This document shows positions 9,821 through 22,490 of a stretch of 64,000 nucleotides of DNA, piece after piece. The number at the start of each line of letters is the position of its first letter. The stretch's first letter is position 1. Made by a program: the position numbers and the translations under genes. Source of the stretch: Diphasiastrum complanatum (lineage: Eukaryota; Streptophyta; Lycopodiopsida; Lycopodiales; Lycopodiaceae); the NCBI GenBank assembly GCA_029204225.1, contig CM055109.1:45357592-45421591 (forward strand). The letters are read 5' to 3'. The notes under the pieces were generated by a model. The model worked only from the letters and a program-made list of their open reading frames with translations. It made no database searches and was not told the origin of the DNA.

Positions 9821-11800
9821 CCAGCTGGTACCTGCCACTATCCCACCACACAAAACCGCGTAAGTTAGCACAATGAGGAAAACAAGTGTCAACGCTGAAT
9901 GTCAGTTGTTATCCATGTACAAAAATAAGTTTAACAACTTAATAGCTTACAGTATTTAATGAAATAATATAGTCCAATCTTCCCTCCTTGAAGTGATTAA
10001 TAGCAATAGGCCACACCATATCCTTACCGTATTAGGGCATTCCGCCATTCTGATTAGTCTCAAGGTGTTGGTCCGTATCCATCTATGAAATTAAATCATA
10101 CATATTTGAAAACTAGCTGTGCTAAATGGATTGCAACTTGCAAATAGCGTGGATTAGTACTCAAGTATGGGGGCAAATCCATGCCATACCGATACCTGAA
10201 CCTATCGTATAGAACGTAGGTAATGCACCACTTTTGTAACTCGAGCATATCCATGCTTTCCAATAAGCTATCGCTCTGTTTCATATATTTTAGATATTAA
10301 ATGTGTCTCAAAAGTAAATCAATTCTTGTGTGCGCTTATCTTTGGCCAAGCATTTTACGCTAACACTTGTAATAGGATTAGGGCAAATTTATGCCATTCC
10401 AATCCCTACGAGTGTGTGATCTCTTGCACAATTTCATGTGCATTAAGAGCGTCTAGATTATCAATACTTGTTTCATTGGTTTATACCTATCTGAATGGGC
10501 AAAAATCGAAGAACAATCATACGTGTTGTCTTATCTAGTGAGGTATGTTAAAAAAAAAAAATTGAAATTAGATTGGTCATTTTACTTTTTCCAGATGTAG
10601 GTAACATAGGAACATTTTCCTATTTTTTAATCGCCGTCTTACCACCATTCGTCTATATATACTACTATTCATGTAGATACGATCATTTCATTGTAAAAGA
10701 GTCACCCAAATAACGTTTTGCAATACTAACATGAATAGATGTCGCTCAATGTCATTGTCCATATTCGATTTATAACAAATTGCAAGAACTATATTGATTG
10801 TGAGCAAGAAAATCATGAAGTTGGTTGCTGTCCACCGGCGATGGAGCATCTTTCTATCAAAGAGCCGTTATAAAGGAAAGAACAAAGTAGTTCCATCGCT
10901 GTCCAACCAGCGATGGAGGTCATAGTTTGATAATAACATTTGTGTGAGAGAGTATGCTAATGATCCATGAACCTACAATCATCTGCATCGCTGTTCAACA
11001 GAATATTTATGCAACCATTCAAGCATTTGAATGAATGTTTATGATTATTTCTGACCAAAAACAGACAAGGGAGAGACGCGTTCCTAGCGCTATCCCAGCG
11101 TGCTTATACCTCAAAAAAAATTTCATTCTTTCATACATAAACCAAATGCTATTCATACAAGCAAAAAGTGCATTCATCTAAGCACTGCAGATCGCGTTTG
11201 ATAGCCATCAATCCTTTGAAATGGTGTGCTTTCCTTTACTTATCAGAAGGTACATAATCAAAGCAAATAAGATAGAATTTTTGTATCACGATCCAGCGGC
11301 CTCCCTCAACCATATTTTGTGCCATATTTTGTGAGGGAACCTACTATCAATCAAGCACTCTTCATATAATAATATACTAACAAAACACGAAATACATGCA
11401 AATGTGTAATGAAGCATCACTTGCTGAAATGTGTGATTGTGCTGGAAACCTGATTGTAGATGGGCACCACTGATCAAAAAGCATAAGAGAGCATGAAAGG
11501 AAGAGGAGTGGTGGGTGTGTGGACATAACCCACTCTTTTATAGCATTTCTCCTCATCTTCCATGTGGAAGATGAGGTTAGGCAACCCCATCCAACACATG
11601 TCTTGTGGAGGGGGTAACCAATCTCGTCCGTAGGATGTAATAGGGAATATTTTGACTGTTGAAAATTGAGGTAAAGTTTATTGGGGAGTTTTTAAATTTA
11701 AAAAACTTTTTGGAGTTCAAGACTCATGATTTAGATGACTTAGATACCACCCAACAGAGCATAAATAAACGATCGAAATGTAATTGAGTATCATTCATTC

Positions 11801-11804
<4 letters not shown>
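9821..11804. other. Unassigned region with a small inverted repeat
   Basis: No gene family recognised. A 62-residue minus-strand frame at 10096-10284 has no similarity I know. TCCATCGCTG (10892-10901) and CAGCGATGGA (10908-10917) form a perfect 10-bp inverted repeat with a 6-nt loop, and a related GTCCACCGGCGATGGA lies 65 bp upstream. Confidence 0.4.

Positions 11805-11853
<49 letters not shown>
11805..11853. repeat. (GA)24 microsatellite
   Basis: Uninterrupted GA repeat. Confidence 0.98.
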
Positions 11854-11855
<2 letters not shown>

Positions 11856-12071
11856 TACCTAGGCATATCCGTGCCCATCTAACTATGTTTGAACACATTG
11901 GACGTACATCAATTTTGGATGCCAAACAAGCAATGGTTCAAGGTTGTAGAAAAGAGATGTAGCATTGTTTTGAGATGTGCTACTTCTTGAAACTCAACCT
12001 GATATTATCCCACGATTTGAATGACGTGTAGTCCTCTAACATGGATGTGCTTAGTGCATGTGAGGAACCAC

Positions 12072-12815
12072 TGTTGGAGGGTTTGCGGATCCCAAGGCAA
12101 CCCTAACCCTAGTTAATAAGTGAGAGAGATTTGGCACCCTGCGTGTGTAAGTCCAACCCGATGATCACATAGTTATTTGATTAGTAACAAGTCAATAAAA
12201 AGAACTTTAGGCCTTTTTGCGGGACTTTTAAAGTTGCAGGGCCTAAATGTCAAGTTAGTGAATAAAGTTGGGTTCCCCTCCAATTTGAATGGTTCCTACT
12301 CTTTTTTAAATTTAAATAATTAGGGAGGCAGAAATGGACCAATAGGATTAAGAGGCCAGGGCCCTCCTCTCTACTATAAAAAGGGACCAACTCGAGTTCC
12401 TACACATGTTCCATCTTTTCTTCAATACAAGCTGATTGGTTCTCTTGTGAAGTGAATGTGGAATGTCCTTGCTCTTCTTCTTTCCTCCTCCATCTCTCAT
12501 GTTTGCTTTGGATTTATCAATTGTTGGATTTGATTGTTATTGGGATTGCATGTTATTATACTTTTTATAAGGGAGAAAGGGAGAGAGAGAAAGAGTAAGC
12601 TATCTTGTTGTGGATCTAGTGTTAGTGGATGTAGTGTTAATGCGTAGGGTTAATGGATGTTAGCGTTAGATGTAAATCTTTCATTCATGCTGAAATTTGA
12701 ACTATGTTATCGCTCTCATGGGAACAAATCTATGCGTGACAACTAACTTCATCTCTTTGATGCTAGATTGATTAGATCTTGGATTGAGGTTAGGCAAGGA
12801 AAGAAACCCACTACA
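12072..12815 (+). mobile_element. 5' LTR of gypsy family A (plus copy)
   Basis: Begins TGTTGGAGGG and ends CCACTACA, with a TATA box CTATAAAAAG at 12374-12383. It is followed four bases later by the primer site. No second LTR of this copy was found, so the boundaries rest on TG...CA ends and context. Confidence 0.6.
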
Positions 12816-12819
12816 ATTT

Positions 12820-12838
12820 TGGCACTGTTGCCGAGGAG
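12820..12838 (+). promoter_or_regulatory. Gypsy family A primer binding site (tRNA-Asp type)
   Basis: TGGCACTGTTGCCGAGGAG differs at four positions from TGGCGCCGTTGCCGGGGAT, the complement of plant tRNA-Asp 3' ends. Three of the changes look like cytosine deamination at CpG or similar sites. tRNA-Asp priming is typical of the Athila/Tat branch of plant gypsy elements. Confidence 0.7.
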
Positions 12839-13719
12839 CTATGCCAATTTTTTAGTTTGCAGCATGTTTGTTGGATGATTAGCTTGCATTAGGCATCTTG
12901 TCGTTGCATGAATAGTGTTAGATCTGCATTTAGGGTTAGTTTTGGAGTGATTTTGCTTGATTTGAGTGGATTTGCTTGTTTGAAATCTGATTTGATTGTG
13001 GAACAGGGAAAGCTATTCAGATCACCAATCTTAAGATCCATTTGGATCTGAGATATCAGAAAAAACAACAAAAATCGGTCAAATTTGTCATATTTTGATC
13101 AAAAGGAGACAAAAATCATCATCAGAGCTGATAACTTTTTGCTCTCTTTTAGAAAACATTCGTCGAGTTTTCAGAACATTCTATTTATATTAAATACTAT
13201 TTTTGAGTTCAGCGAACATTCTTCCTATCCAGATCATAGAAAATCTTGATTTTTATCCTCACCAAACTACATAAACTATAATTTTGTGTGTTAGAAACCT
13301 TCGCCGAGTTAATTCAAACTTTATCTGTCTCATATTTTGAATCTGAGAGTTCGGCAAAGGTTAATTTCATAGAAATTCTCAAAAAAGCCTGATCAGAGAG
13401 TTTTTTTTTTCTTCCAAAAATAGCACTACTGAATCTTCGTTGAGCCAATCTTCGCCTAGGGAACCTTCGCCAATACTATTTTTAGGTTCTAATTTTCCAG
13501 ATCAAGTCTCTGTCAAAATTTGGGTCAAATTCGATACAATCTGATTTGGAATTTGAGAAATTTTTCATTTTTGAGAAGTATCGATTGATTGAATTTTGAA
13601 ATCTTTTTCACGATATAGAAATCTGATTCTTGCCAAGTGGAATAGATCTAGCAGATCTGATCTGAGATAGTTTTGATTGAAAAATCTAGATCCAATCTCA
13701 TTGTCTGCTTGATTTGAAT
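12839..13719 (+). mobile_element. Gypsy family A 5' leader (plus copy)
   Basis: Non-coding leader between primer site and gag. Most of it matches the inverted leader at 2268-2900, so two copies of one family lie in opposite orientation about 11 kb apart. Confidence 0.65.
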
Positions 13720-15600
13720 GTGCTCCTCAGGAAGTCAATCCAATCATTGTTAGAAGAGCACCCCATTTGGATCTACCAAAATATAATGGATTAACAGATC
13801 CTGTTAGATTTCTTCATATCTATGCTGAATCGTGAAGTCTATGGCGAAATTTTTTTCCAAGATAAACTTAAACTTTTTCCTATGGCCTTAACAGACGCAG
13901 CGCAAGATTGGTACTATAATTAAGATGAAACTGAGCGTGCAGATTGGGAGATTGTTAAACGAGCCCTTATCACACGATTCAAACCTCAAAAGTTTATGGA
14001 AGACCCTTTCCCACTTTTAAGTAAAATTAAAATGAGAAAGCGGGAAATGGTTCGAGATTACATTGAAAGGGTAAAACGCCTCAGATCTGAGTGTGAACCT
14101 GAGCTGATTAACGAAAATACTATGATTATGTGTTTTTTGTCAGATTTACCTAAACGGATCAGACATGAGCTGAAACGCCATGATGAGTATGCACTTTTGC
14201 TATGGATGATGCGATGAAGATTCAGACAATGAGCCGAATATAAGTATGTTGTCTTATACAGCATGGCGGCAGACCACTACAACATCCACCACTATTGCAT
14301 CAACGAATGTCAACGCCACTGCAGAAATGATGCTCAATGAGTTTGAGAAACTCGGGAAGAACCAGCAGAAATAGATGTAAAAGTTGCAGTCACAATTTAA
14401 TGAGAAGATCAAAGCATTGGAAGATTTCCACTGACAAGCAAACAAGAAACCTGAAAAGTTTGCCAAGACTTTTCCTACCAGGAAAAATGTTTGGTGTTCT
14501 ATTTGTACAGGAAATCACACAGTGAATGAGTGTCCTCAATTGAAAAAAAGAATGGAAATCAGTGTATGCCATTTTTGATTGATTGTACAACATGATATAC
14601 AAGATAATCAATCAGATTTGAGCGAGATTTCATTATTGGATCGAACCTTGGATACACCGATCACTTTTCCATTGAATGTGCTAAATGTTGGATATCAACG
14701 GAATCTATACCAGATCCGATTGAAGATGATCTCATTCTTGTGAGTCGTGCCTTGACTTAGGATAACAATGCAGAACTTACTGATGAGCAGATTCCAAATC
14801 ATATGGATCCGACCAGATTTGGAGTGCATAATGCTCTTGATGAACCAACAATAAAACCGCCCAAAGCAGTTATATTGAAGGAAGACAAGATCATAGGGTC
14901 AATGACGAAGAAAAAAACATTATAATACGGTCCTAAAATGAAAAAATCCTCCTCAAAAGATTGATTCAGAGCATGTGCCACCCTTTTACTGGACAAAGGC
15001 AAAGGGAAAGTCAAGGATGATTCTACAACTCAGAATTCTAGCAAGACATCATCGTCTTGGAGTCATCACCTCCACGATCAATTCCTGCTAAGAAGGCTAA
15101 GCAAAGATCCAAGACAAGTCCTTTTGACAAAGAACAAGCAGAGGTAGTCTAGCATGATATGCCCGAACATTTTAAATGTTATACACTGGATGATGTGGTT
15201 ATCATGTTACCTAAAGCACATTGTGAACCCGAAGAACAGGTTCCAGAATCAAAAGATGTTCATGATGGCCCAGCTAGGACACAGCCAATGAATCTTGCTG
15301 AACTAGGAGAACCAGAAAAGATTGTCCAAGTTGGATTTTTTGCAGCCTATTTTCACAGTACTGTACATGCCTATAGATTTTTGTTCAGAATTGATCAGCC
15401 AAACTAGTATTCAGTGTAATGGACCCTCCAAATTCACCTATAAGTTGATTGAATTTGATTCATTTCTCACTTGGGCTAGCGAAGCTCTTGCCAATTTTTC
15501 CAGTGACCAAAGCCTTTCAAACTTTCTGAACTATTTTCTGTTATACACATGTCCCATCTGCAATGGATATCATGATACTTCCTGCGAAATCTAACAGTAC
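13720..15600 (+). pseudogene. Gypsy family A gag, plus copy
   Basis: Begins with QEVNPIIVRRAPHLDLPKYN and continues LKLFPMALTDAAQDWYYN, then the gag core FKPQKFMEDPFPLL, VRDYIERVKRLRSECEPE and FLSDLPKRIRHELKRHDEY. A frame change near 14200 leads to FAKTFPTRKNVWCSIC and the knuckle CSICTGNHTVNECP (about 14495-14540). The C-terminal part is poorly preserved; pieces such as HFKCYTLDDVV (15159 on) are readable but unassigned. Stops and frameshifts throughout make it inactive. Confidence 0.78.
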
Positions 15601-15604
15601 AATT

Positions 15605-18215
15605 TTTTTTTTTTAAAATGTAAAAAAATCAAAATTCTGACAGACAACACTCCTTATCAGAATTCACAAGTCTTACAGTTCGATTTATCTGCCTCTCCAC
15701 GATTTCTTAGCCTGGCCGTGAATTCTATTACGACCAGAAAGACCAGCTTTTGTCCTACACTCTCCATTCTACAAGCAAACTGCTCTTTTAGCAAGTATAG
15801 TACTGACCTGATCATCTGTACTCTCCCCTACACTCTGCATCATGTCTCGTGACTGTGCTAAATCTTCTAATCCGGCTCCTCTACGACTAGAATGCAAAAT
15901 TCCACGTATTGATGCAACAACGTACGATGGAGAATCTGACCTAGTCCGTTTTCTCCAAGATTTTGATAATGCATGCCATTTTTTATAAAGATACCTCTGA
16001 AACTGAAAAGCTTCGCCTATTTCCCATGGTACTCTATGGAACAACCAAAGAGTGGTATCTGAATCTCGAATCTCTTGATCTTGCTTTTTGGACCACCCTC
16101 AAGGACGCTCTCGTCAAGCGTTTCAAACCATCTAAACTGACTTAGAGCCCATTCATCCAAATAACCCATATCAAGATACATCACGAAGAGTTTGTTCGAA
16201 ACTACATTGAGCATTTTAAATGTCTCAAAGTAGAATGTGTTGATGAAAATATCACCGAACGTATGGCCATAAAATTGTTCTTGGTTGGATCGCCAAAAAA
16301 CATCCGCCGTGAACTCAAACCAGTTGACCTTTATGATCAACTTAAAGATGTGATGACTGATGGTTTCCATGTGGTGAGGAAGACGAAGGTTTTGACGATG
16401 ACTTTGACCATCGTGAAAAGAAATCTAAGAATCCGGACCGTCCTAATCACCCGAAGTATGATAATATTGCCCAATCTTCTGAACTTCTACATCAAATGGA
16501 AACTTGGCAAAAAGCTCAACAAGGCTCATATGGATAAACTCACCGCCGATTTTCAAACCGCCATGAAACAAATTGCTGAAAAATCCTTTCCAACAAGAGA
16601 AAATGTCTGGTGTCTAATCTGCTTACAGCATCACACTGCTAATAAATGCCCTCAACTGTGAAACCATTTTCCAGCAGCAACCAGACCCACAATCTATCGA
16701 GCATATCGCCCCTACCCTCCACAATAGCCTGTGCCACGACCAACTGCACCAAATCAATACCAATCACCACATCAAAAATTTGTCGTTAATCAACCTGCCC
16801 CACAACACGCTGTCCATAATCTTAATCTGAATACCATCGATCCGGCAACCTACCTATGTGGAAGACAATACTCAACCGCAATACTCTACTGAAACGATTG
16901 TTTATTATACCTATGATTCTAATGCTCAAACAATGGATCCCAATGCCCAGGCTTACAATCCAAACCAAGTTGTCTTTGCTACACATCAACTGCCCGCAAT
17001 ATGACGATGTTTTGTCTGTGTAGGTAAGCGTCCTAGTATTCACTACCCAGATAAACTCTGTTTTCCTCCAGGTTGTGAAAACTGTGGTATTGAACATCAC
17101 GTGAAGGACTGCCCATCCCGATCCAAACTTGCTGCTCTTGTCTGTTCAATGCAAGTAGAAACTTTACCAGTTGAAACTCCTCCTGCTTGGATCTTGACTC
17201 GGGCACAAACCTAATGCCAAGCCCCTACACTTGCACCCAGCAAAACTCAGCAGCAAGTTATCCCTCTAAGTGAAGATTCAACCCCGATAGTTTACCCTCA
17301 CCCATCTGAAAAAATTCGGTTGCATCATCAGTATTGCCAGCAAATCTGCAATGCCGACCAACAATCTTCCACTTCCCATAAAATACCTCACAAGCCTTTT
17401 GAAAGCAAACCCCTTGAAGGTACCGAAGTCTGGGGAGATTTACTACAAGCCAATGTCACTCTTCCTTTCTGTGTTCTTTGGAAGCATGCTGGCAAATGGA
17501 AACACCAAATCCAATCCAATAGCACCACCAACCCTGATGAGTTGTCTAAAATGCCCTTACATCTAACCAATCCACTTAGCGAACGAGGCAACATCAAATC
17601 TCAGCTAGCCATCACCAATCATGTGAGGTTTTAGTGGTACTCGATGGTGGCTCTGGTGTCAATATTATTTCCACATCCCTCATTCTAGAATGAAATCTAA
17701 GAGACAAGCTGGCCAAATCCACTTGTCAGCTTTGGATGGCTGATCAAAGTGTGGTCCGACCTACCGGTTTCCTTCCACAAGTGTTGATCAAACAAGGAGG
17801 TCTCAAGTTTTTTGTCGATCTAGTAGAACTTGATATTTCCAATAATGCCTATTCATATGAATTACTACTTGGTCGTCCGTAGCTCACCAATGCAAGAGTC
17901 GTTCATGACTGGAACAAAGGCTGAGTTACTTTTGGAAATCGTGACAGTTCTGTCACCATTGATTCAATGGACAAACTCAAACCTGCATGCATCCATGATG
18001 AAGGTTCCTCGACCACTAACTCAGTGTTTGAACTATACCAGTCCAGCCACGAAAAAGGTCATTATGTTAAATCTACTGATATCATAAACTGGAGTCACAG
18101 TCTAGCTACCATTGATTGTGTGAATGCCGATTACTATGCTCAGCATTAGGATAGTTGTACCTCTCCACTCTCAATCGATCATGACCAATTACTTGATCTA
18201 GCACTGATCCTTTTT
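15605..18215 (+). pseudogene. Gypsy family B leader, gag and protease start, plus copy
   Basis: The leader (15605-15842) matches the inverted leader at the right end of the window. Gag starts at ATG 15843 (MSRDCAKSSNP) and follows the same protein as the minus-strand copy at 60.6-63.6 kb: RIDATTYDGESDLVRFLQDF, WYLNLESLDLAFWTTLKDAL, FLVGSPKNIRRELKPVDLY. Zinc knuckles are CLICLQHHTANKCP and CENCGIEHHVKDCP; the middle one is damaged. The protease site VVLDGGSGVNIIS follows near 17640. Several frameshifts and stops occur. Homology stops near 18210 where gypsy C begins in the opposite direction. Confidence 0.82.
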
Positions 18216-18240
18216 GTGTAAATGACGATCGTGCCATGTC

Positions 18241-18577
18241 TTACGGTGGGCTTTCTTTGCTACTAACGCATGAACTTCCATCAATCAACTGCATCTCTAC
18301 TTGTAGAAATAACATTACCATCGAGTGGTAATCCAAGGGCGATAGAAAAAACTTCTTCCAAAATTGTAAAGAACTTGCTTCGAACATGAACTTTAAAATC
18401 AACTTCAGATACTGAATGGATGGAATTAACAAACTCAGTGTTGACTTCAAAAAGCATGATTGAAGGTTCCACCTTCACATTTTCCAACCTGCATTGATCC
18501 AGAAGAGACTTGATTGATGCCAGTCGGATTCCTGCGCGTGTTTTCCAGGTAATAGTAGAGCTTGATCCTGATGCCAT
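18241..18577 (-). pseudogene. Gypsy C third ORF, N-terminal fragment
   Basis: ATG at 18577 opens MASGSSSTITWKTRAG, followed by SLLDQCRLENVKVEP and KFFTILEEVFSIALGLPLDG, and stops at 18281 just before the join with the opposite-strand family B copy. It lies 900 bp downstream of the integrase stop, in the env-like ORF position of Athila-type elements. No database family is recognised; the LGLP-G motif is reminiscent of some plant retroelement ORF1-type proteins, which is a guess. Function unknown. Confidence 0.5.
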
Positions 18578-18949
18578 TTGGTCGAATAATAGATGAAGAC
18601 TTCAAAGATCGCAAGAGTTTGTGATAGAAGGCTTGATCGTAAAGATAATGATCGTAAGTAATGTAAGAAAGCATAAAAAATGCAAGAAGAAAGTGTGAGG
18701 AGGAAAATAGAGAAATGACTATGATATGTCATGGAAGTGTGGAGAGGATGATGACGTGACATATGTCACTTCCTTTATTAATGGCGTGCATGGCTCATAG
18801 TTTCATAATATGATTTGACAGAACAGTCTTAATGGTGGTAAGACCGTTTCTAAAAAGAAAATAATAATATAAAAAATCCGTTTTTTTGTTTAGGCGTAAA
18901 CACGTGTGAATAATGATGACCACGTGGCCATCATCTTAAATAGATGGAT

Positions 18950-19475
18950 ACAAAAAGTCGGTCGAGAGATTTTCAAAAGATTCTCAAAAATATGCTAGAA
19001 AGATTCTTAAAAAGTTCTAGAATGGTTCCAAAAAAGGTTCTCAAAAAGATTCTTGAAAGATTCTCAAAATACTCTAGAAAATAGGCTAGAAAAGATTCTT
19101 GAAAGATTCTACAAAAGATAATAGAAAAATTCACGAAAAGTTCTCGAAAAGATTTTTAGTAAGATGCTAGAAATTTTTTTGGAAATAAAATATACTAGAA
19201 AAACTCTCAAAAAATTGGAGAAAGATGCTAGAAAATTCTCGAAAGGATGAGAATGCATTCTCTTCTCTCCCGGAATTGCAATCTCGAACATTCCTTTTCT
19301 AAGCACAGCCCGTCTCACAATTCAAATAAATTTGAAGAATAAGAAGAATGGGAGGAATAAAATCGAAAGATTCTAGAAAAAGAATGCTAGAAAATGGTAG
19401 AAAATCACAAAGAATTCAAGAAAAGATACTAGAAAAGTTGTGAAAAATTCCAGAAAGATTCAAGAAAAAAAATTG
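18950..19475. repeat. Degenerate array of 10-13-bp GATTCTNGAAAA units
   Basis: About thirty loosely conserved copies of GATTCTTGAAA, GATGCTAGAAA, AGTTCTCGAAA and similar follow one another at 10-13-bp spacing between the integrase stop and the third ORF, with a break at about 19250-19340. Many contain TTCNNGAA. The strand asymmetry (purine-rich plus strand) is strong. Confidence 0.75.
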
Positions 19476-19476
19476 G

Positions 19477-20664
19477 TCAAAGATAATATTTCTTGAGTCT
19501 GGACCCGTTAATTCGAGTCGGGAATAGTTCACCTTCAAGTGATTGGAGTTGAACAGAACCATTCTCGAACACCTCTATTACTTTATAAGGTCCGAGCCAT
19601 CTCATATGAAGTTTTCCAGGGGACTTCTGATGTCGAGTATCATAGATCAACGCAAAGTCATCAACTTTAAGATCACTTTTTATGATACAACTATCATTCT
19701 TTTTCTTTTGTTGTTTCTGGATTTGCTCCGTTAGTTTTTGTGAATTTGAACGAGCTTCAGATAGTTCTTCAATAGTCGTCAACCTTTCGTTAATACATTC
19801 TGCATATGTTCGTTGAGCTTGTATACAAAAAGTTGGCACCTCGAATTCAATAGGTAAGATAGGATGCATACCATAAGTGAAAAAATATGGTGTTTGCTTC
19901 ATCGTGATCTTCTCTGTGTTTCGATAAGCCCAGAGAACTAAAGGTAATTTTTGATCCCAATCAGTCGCATGTGCAATAGTAATCTTATTCAAGATCTTGC
20001 AAAGTATTCCATTTGCTCTCTCAGTCAACCCGTTTGCTTTTGGATTATAAGGGGTTGTCTTTTTGTGTTTAATCAGAAAATACGTTGTCAGCAGCCGTAT
20101 TGTGTCATTTAAAAAATGTGTACCACGGTCACTAACTAATTCAAGACGACAACCATATCTTGTGATTATAGATTTGAATAAGAACGCTGCGACAGTTTTT
20201 GCATCGTTTCGTTTCGTCGCTTCTGCTTCTAGATTCTTTGTGGCATAATCTGTCACAAGCAAAATATAATGACACTTAGTGTGTCGAGTCACGGGCTTGA
20301 TTGGTCCGACAAAGTCAATCCCCCACTTTTCAAATGGTGCAAGAGACAGGATTGGCATCAACGACCAATTCATTGCTTTTGTTGGCTCTCCAGATCTCTG
20401 GCATGGATCACATGATCGTATATAATTTGATACATCCTTGAACAAAGTTGGCCACCAGTACTTGGCAGTCAATATTTTACTAACAATGTTTTTTAAAGCA
20501 TAGTGTCCACCAGCATCCTCTGAATGCAAGGCTTGTACAATCTTTTTAATATCTTCAGTTTCGAGACATCTTCTTAGTTGATGATCAACACGAAGCTTGT
20601 ACAGGACATTGTTAATAATAGTATAAGGTGCTACCTTATATTGGAAAACTATCTTTTTCTCCAA
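19477..20664 (-). CDS. Gypsy C integrase, intact domain
   Basis: An open 395-residue frame. The zinc-binding region has LHSEDAGGH and CDPCQRSG (HHCC). The catalytic core shows GIDFVGPI (first Asp), LVSDRGTHF (second Asp) and NPKANGLTERANG (Glu), so the DDE triad is complete. The C-terminal GPY/F module reads MRWLGPYKVIEVFENGSVQL and ends NGSRLKKYYL. Integrase would insert element cDNA into the genome. It is out of continuous frame with RNase H upstream because of stops around 20800-20900. Confidence 0.92.
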   Translation of the reverse strand: MEKKIVFQYKVAPYTIINNVLYKLRVDHQLRRCLETEDIKKIVQALHSEDAGGHYALKNIVSKILTAKYWWPTLFKDVSNYIRSCDPCQRSGEPTKAMNWSLMPILSLAPFEKWGIDFVGPIKPVTRHTKCHYILLVTDYATKNLEAEATKRNDAKTVAAFLFKSIITRYGCRLELVSDRGTHFLNDTIRLLTTYFLIKHKKTTPYNPKANGLTERANGILCKILNKITIAHATDWDQKLPLVLWAYRNTEKITMKQTPYFFTYGMHPILPIEFEVPTFCIQAQRTYAECINERLTTIEELSEARSNSQKLTEQIQKQQKKKNDSCIIKSDLKVDDFALIYDTRHQKSPGKLHMRWLGPYKVIEVFENGSVQLQSLEGELFPTRINGSRLKKYYL

Positions 20665-21263
20665 ATCATATCCATCCTGATATATCTGATCCTTAAGATA
20701 GGTAATGATATCAGAATATAATGAATTCGTAGATGAAATTTTGAATAGATTTTTGTTTGGAAAATCATCATTAATTGGTATTTCAACTTTTCCCGTGCTG
20801 AGTCACGAGAGATAATCAACATTTGTATGATATTTTCCTTGGCGAAGTTCTACTTCATAAGTAAATTATTGCAAAAGTAGTACCCATCGAGCAATTCGTC
20901 CTGATAAATCTGGTTTATTCACCATATACTTTAGAGCATAGTGATCAACATGGAAAATGAAAGCATATCCCAGCAAATAATGCCGAAATTTCTTAACGAT
21001 AAAAAAATTCCGATGGCTTTCTTTTCTGTGGCCGAATAATTCTTCTCCGAGGCACTTAGTTGTCGACTTGCATAGTATATGGGATGGTCTTTCTTCTGAT
21101 CGTCCTTCTGGCTCAGACAGATGCCAATAGCGAATGCAGAAACATGGACATAACTATGAAATAGAATAGCCCAGTTTGGTAGTCTCAGAATAGGAGCATT
21201 GATCAACCTCTGCTTAAGTTCTTCGAACACTTTCTGTTGTTCGTTTGTCCATAAGTATTCCAC
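20665..21263 (-). pseudogene. Gypsy C RNase H
   Basis: Reads LWTNEQQKVFEELKQRLINA, HSYVHVSAFAIGICLSQKDD and HPIYYASRQLSASEKNYSAT, then after a frame break KYMVNKPDLSGRIARWVLLLQ and a degraded tether to integrase. The usual TDAS catalytic start reads HVSA, so the first RNase H aspartate is lost. Two in-frame stops follow. Confidence 0.85.
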
Positions 21264-21360
21264 TTGTTTCTTAAGTAGATGTGTAAGAGCAGCAACAATA
21301 GAGACATGATTTTGGATAAATCTTCAATAGTAACTGAAATGTCCTAAGAAAGCTCTTAGT

Positions 21361-22206
21361 TCACGTAGTTGTTGGTATCATGAGGTTCTTTATAAAATCG
21401 AATTTATCTTTATCGACCTCTATTCCTCTGTTTGATATTTTGTGTCCAAGTAAAATTCTTTCTTTCATATAGAAAAAACATATTTTTGGGTGAAGCGATA
21501 AACAAGTATCTCGACACCATTGCAATGTAATTTTCAGCTTCTGTATATGTGTTTTTACATCGCTATAAACACAAAAATCATCAATAAAAATTTCAAGAAA
21601 AGTTCTTAGAAAGGCAGCAAAAATTAACATTATAATTCGCTGAAAAGTCGCTGGTGCGTTGCAAAGGCCAAAGGGCATTTTGTTGTATGCAGAAGTGCCC
21701 CAGTCTGTAGTAAACGTGGTCTTTGAACGATCCTCCTTCCTTACTCCAACCTGATTGTAACCAAAGAAATCGTCACAGAAACTATAACGTTCTTGACCAG
21801 CAACCTGATCTAAGATAGAATCAATGAAGGGTAAATGATGATGATCCTTCCTTGTGGCAGTATTGAGCTTTTTGAAATTCTGGCATATTCGAATTTTTCC
21901 AGTCTTCTTCTTTGGAACAACAACAATGGGAGACACCCATTTGCTACTTAAGATGGGGTAAATAATACCTACCTTAAGGTGCTTGTTGAGTTCGTCTTTT
22001 ACCATGAGGGATTATTTTGGATTGAGTCTATACTGTCTCTGCCAAACAGGTGCAACATCTTCTTTAAGATCAATACAGTGTTCTCCGAATTCGACATGTA
22101 TTCCTTTCAAATCGTCGAGCGACCAAGCAAATACATCTTTGTACTCCTTCAGCAATTCTGTGAATTCAGCTAATTTCATCTCTCCAAGAGATTTTGAGAC
22201 ATGCAA
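21361..22206 (-). pseudogene. Gypsy C reverse transcriptase
   Basis: Begins MHVSKSLGEMKLAEFTELLK, EYKDVFAWSLDDLKGI and YRLNPK, then a TAA near 22012 before MVKDELNKHLKVGIIYPI. The RT core is well preserved: SKWVSPIVVVPKK, KIRICQNFKKLN, YSFCDDFFGYNQV, MPFGLCNAPATFQR and the active site EIFIDDFCVYS (FIDD intact). The fingers motif normally reads SFLDGFSGY; here it is SFCDDFFGY. Apart from the one stop the polymerase is nearly complete. Confidence 0.9.
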
Positions 22207-22490
22207 AATCTGCTAGGTGCAAGTTAAATTAGTTCAGTAGAATCTGGTAGAATGATACCTTCCGTCATACTTGCCTTGGTATGGCAATGAATTTTGCGTA
22301 TGGTTGAATCCATAGATATATTCTTGTCATCAGCCTGAAGAGATCCAATATTAGTCACTATGTCATAGTCTTTCATCTTTGCTTTCAAGATTGGCTGGTC
22401 AATAGTTTGGTTTTCATTATTTCATCGTCCCCTTCCTCGAACGTGACCTTCTTCCTCTGCAGCAACTGACTGTAATTCAGTATTGATAAT

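Noticed and set aside
10096-10284. 62-residue minus-strand frame as a gene
   Set aside because: No family, no splice context, and length within chance expectation.
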